Assembly: GCF_000004195.4 (NCBI RefSeq)
Contig: NC_030685.2
Location: forward strand, 53,210,016-53,274,015
Direction of reading: 5' to 3'
Origin: Xenopus tropicalis
Lineage: Eukaryota; Chordata; Amphibia; Anura; Pipidae
DNA length: 64,000 nucleotides
Shown one piece after another: positions 56,380-64,000 of this stretch (the stretch's first letter is position 1; each line of letters starts with the position of its first letter). The notes beneath the pieces were generated by a model. The model saw only the letters and a program-made list of their open reading frames with translations, was not told the DNA's origin and did not search any database. The translations under genes were made by a program, and so were the position numbers.

Positions 56380-56815
56380 TAGATTGTTCCTTTGAAACGA
56401 ACTTTTAATATGATGTAGAGAGTGCTATTCTGAGACAATTTGCAATTGGTCTTCATTATTTATTATTTATGGTTTTTTAATTATTTAACTTTTTGTTCAG
56501 CAGCTCTCCAGTTTGGAATTTCAGCAGCCATCTGGTTGCTAAGGTTCAATTTATCCTAGCAACCAAACAGTGGCTTGAAAGAAAGACAGAAATATGAGTA
56601 GGAGAGGGCCTGAATAAAAAAATAAGTAATAAAAAGTAACAATAACAATAAAACTGTAGCCTCACAGGGCAATAGTTTTTTGGCTGCCGCGGTCTATGAC
56701 TCCAATTTAAACACAGGTAACAGAAAGGCACATAATTAAAAAACTACAAGGAATACAAAATTAAGACCAATTGAAAACTTGCTAAGAATAGGCCAGTCTA
56801 TAACATACTAAACCT
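56380..56815. mobile_element. Palindromic frog MITE
   Basis: CAATTGGTCTTCATTATTTA, GTTCAGCAGCTCTCCAG, AGGAGAGGGCCTGAATA and GAAAACTTGCTAAGAATAGG form a long imperfect inverted repeat. The same family occurs at 20950-21290 and 61570-62553. Confidence 0.75.
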
Positions 56816-58055
56816 GAAGGTGAATCTATAAGGGTACAGACAAAGGTCCAATGCATCCATTGAAGTGCTTTGCACTTTCCTTTTGATCAGACACAAGTAT
56901 TAGTGTCTTTTAAGGACACCAGTGTTTCCTATGCCCTCCATATTGGAACTGTTTCAGACCAATTTATTACAGTTGCCTTCACTAACATAAACCCCAGGTG
57001 GATTAAATGCTGAAAAAGCTATGTATCATTATAGGCACATGTTGTATTACCTCACTACCTTTGTCAGCACCTGAGTAAGGTTCAAAAGAAGCAAAACATA
57101 TAGTGCCAATAAATGTAGCTGTCCTTTTAAATTGTCAGCACCTAATATCCCTGTGGGATAACTCAGTGATATATAGGGTACATTTGTGAATTTTACCAAC
57201 TGTGTTTTCTTGTATTTAGTATATGATATTTTTTAAAGGGTTCTCAGAGACAGAAACGGCTCTTTTTATTATCATTAATTCTATGCATATTTGACTTTGG
57301 TCTCTGCTAGTGGTTTTGGACATGTCATTACTTAATTGCCTCCATATTCTAATGCAACTGCTCACATATCAGTAAAAGGCATTTGCATTAAAACCCAGTT
57401 TGCTAACCAGATAGGCCATGCTAATGATTTAAGATTCCTACAGGGCTTGTGGATGTTTTCAGTGAGAGGTTTCCTCAGTGCCCACAATATTTTTAATCAC
57501 CATTAATCTTTAGTCTTTGAATGCCCTCTGGCTTTTTTAGAGGTTATTTAGACTGTTCTCCAGATCCCCTGTACACTGTGACATGTTACATTGTAACGCA
57601 AGGCTGCGTTTGGGGCTGTCAGCAAGTTTTTAAAGTGTGGATTAAATATTTATTGTGGCCATGGTGCTCAGAAATGATGGCTGGAGCTGAAGCCAGCTGG
57701 TAAGAGATGCCAGCTTACTCCAGAGAACCACAGTCATGGTGCAGGCAGGAGGAGGAGCACGCTAACAAAATGCAATAAGTTAACCATTTGTAAAGAAAGG
57801 ACAAGCAGTTTCACTGAATGGGCTGAAGAACAATAATTAAAATTAAGTGGTATTTCTACAATGGCATAGTCATTTACTCAGAGTAGAGGATAGAAAGAGT
57901 AGAGAGTGTAAATATGTAAATATGAGTGTAAATAAAGTTGTTAGTCCCAGCACTGATTGGGAGTAATATTTGAAATAATCTGGCCCTGTTTCTGAATCAT
58001 GTCAGTTTACAGTTCCAGTTGTTGTTGTTTTTCCCTATACAGATACAGCAACTCA

Positions 58056-58190
58056 ACTAAATAAGATAAGGCATCTTTCTGTAATCTGGATCACCATACT
58101 TACTAAAAATCATTTAAACTTTAAATAAACCCAATATGATTGTTTGCCACCAGTATGGATTCATGCAGCTTAGCAAGTAAACAATTTTAA
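58056..58190. mobile_element. TA-flanked MITE fragment
   Basis: GATAAGGCATCTTTCTGTAA, CTAAAAATCATTTAAACTTT and AAATAAACCCAATA match the family in one half only. Confidence 0.5.
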
Positions 58191-58682
58191 CGAAATAGTA
58201 AGATTGCCTGGCCTATATCTAAATCCCTCAGTTTCCATTACTGATACCTGAGGAGGCTTTAATAGATATAAGCAAAGACTGGTAAAATTAAGTGTAAAGC
58301 TAACAATAACAGTGTATCAACATGGAAAGATATTTTAGGAAATATGGTATATACTAAGAAACATTAAGTCTGATTTAAAGTTATACAGAGAAAATTACAT
58401 TGTATCATTTTTTATTATTAAATAAGGGATGAATGTATCTCCTGACATTGTGTCCTGCAGTGCAGTAGCACTTGGTGGAGAGCGAATGGGAACATCATCT
58501 ACAATATAGCAGACCCCAGGCAATATTTCTTATGCCTCATAAAGTTTGGTGGTTTTTTTTCTTGAATAAAATGGTGGCCAGGCAATGAACCTTACCTGCT
58601 AATTATGTTTTCAGATATTTTAAGTCATCTTGCGTAGACTGATTTCTGGTTCCCTAATGATGTTCCCGTAATTATCAAAGCT

Positions 58683-60316
58683 GATCGTAACATAGTAACA
58701 TAGTAAGTTGGGTTGAAAAAAGACATGTCCATCACATTCAACCATAATGCCTATATATAACCTGCCTAACTACTAGTTGATCCAGAGGAAGGCAAAAAAC
58801 CCCATCTAAAGTCTTTCTAATTTGCCGCAGAGGGGAAAAAATTCCTTCCTGACTCCAAGATGGCAATCGGACCAGTCCCTGGATCAACTGGTACTAAGAG
58901 CTATCTCCCATAACCCTGTATTCCCTCACTTGCTAAAAAGCTATCCAACCCCTTCTTAAAGTTATATAATGTATCAGCCAGCACGACTGATTCGGGGAGG
59001 GAATTCCACAACTTCAAAGCTCTCACTGTAAAAAATCCTTTCCTAATATTTAAATGGAACCTCCCTTCTTCTAAATGGAGTGGGTGCCCTCGTGTCCGTT
59101 GGAAGGACCTACTGGTAAATAAAGCATTAGAGAGGTTATTATATGATCCCCTTATATATTTATACATAGTTATCATGTCACCTCTTAAGCGCCTCTTCTC
59201 CAGTGTAAACAGACCCAACTTGGCCAGTCTTTCTTTATAACTGAGACTTTCCATACCCTTAACCAGCTTAATTACCCTTCTCTGGACCCTCTCTAACTCA
59301 ATCATGTCCCGTTTGAGCACTGGAGACCAGAACTGAACAGCATATTCTAGATGGGGCCTTACCAGCGCTCTGTAAAGGGAAGAATAACCCCCTCCTCCCG
59401 TGAATCTATACCCCTTTTAATACAGCTCAAAATCTTGTTTGCCCTTGCAGCTGCTGCCTGGCATTGCTTGCTACAGCCAAGTTTATTATCTACAAGGACT
59501 CCAAGGTCCTTCTCCATTATGGATTTGCCTAGTGCAGTCCCATTAAGGGTATTAGTGGCTTGCATATTTTTACATCCCAGGTGCATGACCTTACATTTAT
59601 CCACATTAAATCTCATCTGCCACTTAGCCGCCCAGATTGCCAGTTGGTCAAGATCCTGCTGCAAGGATGCCACATCCTTGATAGAATTGACTGGTCTGCA
59701 GAGTTTTGTGTCATCTGCAAACACTGATACATTGCTTATAATACCCTCCCCTAAGTCATTTATGAACAAGTTAAACAAAAGTGGACCACCCTCTGTACCC
59801 GATCCTGTAGCCAGTTTTCTATCCATGTGCAAACGACTTCACTAAGACCAATAGACCTTAGTTTAGAAAGCAGTCGTTTGTGGGGAACGGTATCAAATGC
59901 TTTGGCAAAATCCAAATAGATCACATCTACTGCACCCCCACTGTGCAGCTTCCTACTTACCTCATCATAAAAAGCAATTAAATTGGTCTGACATGACCTG
60001 TCCTTCATAAAGCCATGCTGATTACTGCTCATAATGCCATTCTCCTGTACATAATTTTGAATGTGATCCCTTAACAAGCCTTGAAATAACTTGCCCACCA
60101 CGGATGTCAAACTTACAGGCCTATAATTGCCAGGCTGAGATCTTACTCCCTTTTTAAATATAGGAATGACATTCGCCTTCTTCCAATCCCTAGGTACCAT
60201 ACCAGAAAGCGAGTCTGAGAATATCAGAAACAGAGGCCACTGTAAATCTGACCCTAGCTCTCTCAGTACCCGAGGGTGTATTCCATCTGGCCCAGATTTG
60301 GCCCAGATCTGGAATT
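58683..60316 (-). mobile_element. CR1-like non-LTR retrotransposon, 5'-truncated
   Basis: About 1.63 kb read on the minus strand, covering roughly the C-terminal half of a LINE ORF2 from the reverse-transcriptase fingers to the 3' tail. The 3' end (58683-58705, + strand view) has repeated GTAACATA units, the tandem tail typical of this clade. Reading-frame pieces are listed as a pseudogene. Upstream endonuclease and ORF1 are absent. A more decayed relative is at 28800-30160. Clade (CR1 against Rex1/L2) is from general resemblance only. Confidence 0.85.
58901..60200 (-). pseudogene. LINE reverse transcriptase, three frame-shifted pieces
   Basis: Three overlapping minus-strand frames follow each other. 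The first (60200-59760) has VPRDWKKANVIPIFKKG, NYRPVSLTSVVGK, NQHGFMKDRSCQTNL and YLDFAKAFDTVPHKRLL, the early RT motifs with the first catalytic aspartate in DFAKAFD. The second (59832-59359) has GPLLFNLFINDLG and the catalytic FADD box (59710-59721), then the thumb region. The third (59320-58901) has LERVQRRVIKLVKGM and FFTVRALKLWNSLPESVV, the standard LINE C-terminal tail. Frame changes separate all three, and QGSVLGP, expected before PLLF, is degraded, so no active enzyme is made. It opposes satb2 in transcription direction. Confidence 0.88.
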
Positions 60317-60559
60317 TTCTTTTTCTTGAAAAATGTCACTAAATGTTCGATATGATTAGCATGCCAAGCTATAAATCTTCATTCATTTATGTATATATAT
60401 ATAAAGGTTTATAATTATATGGGTATAATAGGGTACATTCATTATAAGGCTCTGACATCTGGGCATGGCCTCAAAACTTCTACTACTGATGAATTCAGAT
60501 TCAAAGATATATCTGTGTAGTCAATAGGAACCCTTTAAGTGAATATTTACCCTTTAAGT

Positions 60560-60742
60560 GAATACCAAGGGATATTGTGAAGTTTCCTGCAGGAGGATGC
60601 AATGTCGGACAAAAGTGGGGCGTATGCCTTCCCTCTGGCGATTCACTTTATTGCCGGTGGGAAGGTATTTTGGGGAGATTAGTCACCCATGGTAGCCAAA
60701 ATGTAACCGCAGGTTACTAATCTCCTCGTGGGCCATTACCCT
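60560..60742. mobile_element. Harbinger-like MITE, left-truncated
   Basis: GAAGTTTCCTGCAGGAGG, GGCGTATGCCTTCCC, GGGGAGATTAGTCACCC and the end CTCGTGGGCCATTACCC match the right half of the family. Confidence 0.65.
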
Positions 60743-61039
60743 ACGAGTGGCTTTCAACAAATCCATAGGATTGGAAAAATCAAGTTTAGTACCATATGTA
60801 GACAGATTTCAGCTTTCAGATTTTCAGACCAATTCAGCAGCTTATCTGCCTGTGTATTGGCCAGCTGTCAAACAGCAGGTTTAATTTTCCCATCGGATCA
60901 GAACTGCATCATTATAATTCAATCATTTGATCCTTAGGTGGGCATATCGGTGGAAAGATCCGCTCATTTGGCGACCTTGCCTAACGAACAGATCTTATGT
61001 TTAATGGCCAAAAAAGTGTTAACAGACAAGACCATAGAT

Positions 61040-61322
61040 GAGGGATCCCCAACCTTTTTCACCCACAAACCACACTCAAATGTAAGAAGAGTTGGGGAGC
61101 AACACATGCATGAAAAATGTTAATGAGGGTGCCAAAAAAGGACTGTGGTTGCTCCTATGTGGACTGGCAGTCTACAGGAGGCTCTGTTTGGCAGTATGCA
61201 ACCAAAACTTGCCTCAAATCCAGGAATTCAAAAATAAGCACCTGCTTTGAGGCCACTGGGAGCAACATCCCAGGTGTTGGGGAGCAACATGTTGCTCACA
61301 AACTACTGGTTGGGGAACACTG
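61040..61322. mobile_element. hAT-like MITE with 8-bp duplication
   Basis: 283 bp. Flanks CCATAGAT (61032-61039) and CCATAGAC (61323-61330) agree at 7 of 8. The left end GGGATCCCCAACC is mirrored by GGTTGGGGAACACTG. Same family as 45935-46245. Confidence 0.82.
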
Positions 61323-61569
61323 CCATAGACAACAGTGAGTATTTTTCTTCAAGGTTAGACAATTTAAATAAGATTAATCTGAATCAGACCTATCAGTTTT
61401 GTATTTTGTTTGTTTTGAAGGTCGTGCTGAAAGGGATAGAAATAGACAGTCAATGGGATTGTCAACATCATGTGATAGGATAGTACGTGTCACTCTCTGT
61501 GCATAATGCCTAGCTTGTAAATATGAGAAAAAATTCCCAAACTATTAAAGAGTATCCCTGTTTTTATCA

Positions 61570-62553
61570 TTTTTGAATTTTTTTTGCCTTCTTCTGACTT
61601 TCAGAGAGTGGTCACTGACCTGTTGCTCTGTGATGCTACAATTTTATTTTTATTGTCACTTTTTATTACTTATCTTTTTATTCAGATCCTCTCCTATAAA
61701 TATATCAGTCTCTCATTCAAACCACTCCTTGGTTGCTAAGGAAATTTAAACCTTAAAGGACATGTAAACCCCACACACAAAAATGTATTCAGTGAACAGC
61801 CTCTTTGAAATCTTTCAATACCTGCCACTCTGGTTGTCCAGAGGTTAAAAGTAAAGCTGCAGTATCTCCTTAATCATTTAGATTTCCTTCTCCTTCTGTA
61901 GCCCACTTAGCCCCCCCACCTCGGGAATTTGCTTTGATTTCTTTCTTGCCAGACATGCTCAGTTCTAAGCTCAGATTACTAAACACACCCTCCAGTCTAG
62001 CAGCCAGTAAGAGATGGCATTGCTGGTTCCCATAGAAACTCAGCTCTAGCTGTCTGCTTCAATTGTTTTTCTCCTAACTTTCTCTCCTGCGCTCAGCTCA
62101 CACAAAGCAGAAATTTTAGCAAAGACAGTTGTGCCTGTGTGAGCCTGTATTCTTGATGAAATGTATGCTGAATAAGGGTCTGTGTGTGTATGCTGTTTGC
62201 AGATTTAAATGTAACTGATTATGTATCAGAGGAAAAATGGCCACCGGGTGAAAGCTGCTATTTGCTTTAGGAAAATGTGATGGTGCTGGCAAGCGGAGGG
62301 GATATATGCAGTACAAATGATGCCATTTGGGTGGGGGAGACGTACCCAACTGATATACATTATAGGTAAATGTAGACTTTACATGTCCTTTAACAACCAG
62401 ATAACTGCTGAAATTTGAAACTGGAGAGTTTCTGAACAAAAAGTGAAATAATTAAAAAGAAAACATAAATAAAAATGAAGACCAACTGCAAATAGTCTCA
62501 GAATCTTACTCTCTACATCATAGTAAAAGTGAAATTAAAGGTGACCAACCGCT
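61570..62553. mobile_element. Palindromic frog MITE split by a TTAA element
   Basis: The left piece 61570-61752 (GCCTTCTTCTGACTTTCAG, TTTTTATTACTTATC, TTGGTTGCTAAGG) and right piece 62394-62553 (CAACCAGATAACTGCTGAAA, GACCAACTGCAAATAGTCTC) are halves of the 56380 family in opposite orientation. They join cleanly if 61757-62389 and one TTAA are removed. Confidence 0.8.
61757..62389. mobile_element. TTAA-flanked MITE nested in a palindromic MITE
   Basis: 633 bp between TTAA (61753-61756) and TTAA (62390-62393), with ends AGGACATGTAAACC / TTTACATGTCCT. No transposase. Ends resemble 42783-43155. Confidence 0.85.
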
Positions 62554-63830
62554 TTAATTCAAGATTTGGTGGAAGTACAGCCTAAACCTGCCATATATGG
62601 CCGGATTTGCTTAGACAAGTTGGAAAATTCTGATATGGGTTACATATTTCAACTCTGGGACAGTTTCATTAGACTATTCAAAATCATTACCTATGAAAAT
62701 AGGAAAATAGACAAAAAGTATACAGTGCCTCTTTACTAGATGGAAGCTCTCCAGTATGGCCTCTCCAAGCAAAAAATGGCATCTTTGATGATGGGTGGAT
62801 AGTACATTAACAGAAAAGAAAGCAAGAGGAGCCACACGCTCTCCTCACTTTCTGTTATATTTGATCATTTCAGGCCCCTGACACAAACAAATGAAACATG
62901 CTATTAAGCCAAGAATGGCCAGATCACACAACATCAATCCCTTTGACCCATCTACAACTTGGATGGATATCTTGTCAGGCTGGCAACTGCACGACCACCT
63001 TGAACCATGCAAAACCTGATCTATCCCATCCCGAGTCCTGTACCCATTTTACTGTAGTGTTGTGCTTGGGAAAAGCATTCGATCAGATATGCAGAAAGCT
63101 AATCTGTGCCCCTCATATTCCAGTTCTGATGCATGTTATATCAGTACCGTAATAATACATATTACACCATTTATTATTACACAAAAGAACAAGGGCGATT
63201 TAAAACTTGAATAAATTCTGCGCTGATTACATCTATACTTAAGAAATGTAAGCTTCCCAGACATATTTCATTTTCTGCTATTCATTCAGTGGGGTGAGAG
63301 AAACCTAGCAATATGCTATGCAAAGAGTTAAGCCTTACTGTAAATTCCAATTCATGGCTGTGATATATTAGAGCAATTTCTGGGTGTTTAGCCCTTTCAA
63401 GGGTCAATTATATACCATAAATATCTCATTTTCTCAGCGTGTTGTTTTACAGTTATCATGCTCTGTTTTATTCCCCTGGATACAAAGAAAAAGGATCTAA
63501 AAAAATATTTTGGCAGAGACAGGCAGCGCTGTGGAGCCCCTAATAAAAAAATTAAAATACAAAAGCTACATTCAGAGCACAAATCAGACACATGACTTCA
63601 ATAAATGTGCCAGCCTTTTAAAAGTAGGATAGCTTGAAAGCTCCTATTTATGATTCTCTAACTCAGAATGAGGTACAGTAGGATTTTGGCTGCTGCAAAT
63701 GTCTGCCTCTTAGAAACGTTTTTGCTTTGTCCTTTTTCCTTATGTTTTAGATGTAGCTGATTAAATTACAGTTCTAATACAACAAGGATATTTAGATTAA
63801 ATAAAATTAAATATGTTATGCTGTTCCTTA

Positions 63831-64000
63831 CAATGGCCACACATGGTCTGATTCCTGTCTGATATAATCGACTGACTTACTGGCTGGGTAATCCATTCCA
63901 GTGCGATTTGCCACACACATGGATGACCAGATTGCACTGATATGATTGCTTGGGAAGTGGGAGGGAGGTGTGGCCTTGCCACTTTAGGGCAGAACGGCAA
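63831..64000. mobile_element. GGCCA-ended MITE, cut by window end
   Basis: Begins CAATGGCCACACATGGTCTG and includes GATATAATCGACTGAC and GATTTGCCACACACATGG. Likely a relative of 21789-22096; the right side is outside the window. Confidence 0.45.

Noticed and set aside
59351..59845. 164-residue plus-strand frame
   Set aside because: Antisense shadow of the LINE reverse transcriptase.

Overview
The window is vertebrate nuclear DNA, almost certainly from a clawed frog (Xenopus; I cannot separate X. tropicalis from X. laevis). It covers the middle of one gene on the + strand: satb2, encoding the AT-rich/matrix-attachment-region DNA-binding homeodomain protein SATB2. Seven coding exons (8020-8146, 9308-9431, 18132-18234, 25113-25579, 33714-33926, 36847-37011, 51614-51811) have consensus AG/GT borders, compatible phases, and join into 1,397 nt of open frame (465 codons plus two bases). 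They encode the end of the ubiquitin-like domain, the CUT-like domain, the Q-rich linker, CUT1 and CUT2. The N-terminal exons lie upstream of base 1. The homeodomain exon(s) lie beyond base 64000.

About 98% of the window is intron, filled with short DNA transposons typical of frog genomes. Recurring families are: elements with CAGGTATGGGA ends and TA duplications; PIF/Harbinger-like elements with TTA or TAA duplications; hAT-like elements with 8-bp duplications; and TTAA-flanked (piggyBac/T2-like) elements. There are also two minus-strand copies of a CR1-like non-LTR retrotransposon (28800-30160, decayed; 58683-60316, with recognisable reverse transcriptase), two minisatellites, several TA and TATC microsatellites, and some striking inverted repeats.

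Layout: 1-8019 intron with a minisatellite at the left edge, nested MITEs at 3.2-4.5 kb and a G-rich 22-bp minisatellite at 6.3 kb. 8.0-9.4 kb: two exons. 9.4-18.1 kb: intron with a long TATC tract and a transposon nest at 10.1-11.1 kb. 18-25.6 kb: CUTL and linker/CUT1 exons. 25.6-33.7 kb: intron with the decayed LINE and two later insertions. 33.7-37.0 kb: CUT1 end and CUT2 start. 37.0-51.6 kb: intron with MITEs, a 400-bp palindrome and a near-perfect 74-nt hairpin. 51.6 kb: CUT2 end. 51.8-64 kb: intron with MITEs and the better-preserved LINE.

There is no bacterial system, CRISPR array, tRNA, rRNA or complete second gene. The most unusual signal is a set of about five dispersed CTGAnGA / hairpin / GAAAC / AATAAA motifs, all in the sense orientation of satb2. 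In the three best, the bases flanking the core pair as hammerhead stem I would, suggesting relics of hammerhead-carrying (Penelope-like) retroelements. Assignments rest on reading the sequence and on remembered family knowledge; no database search was run.
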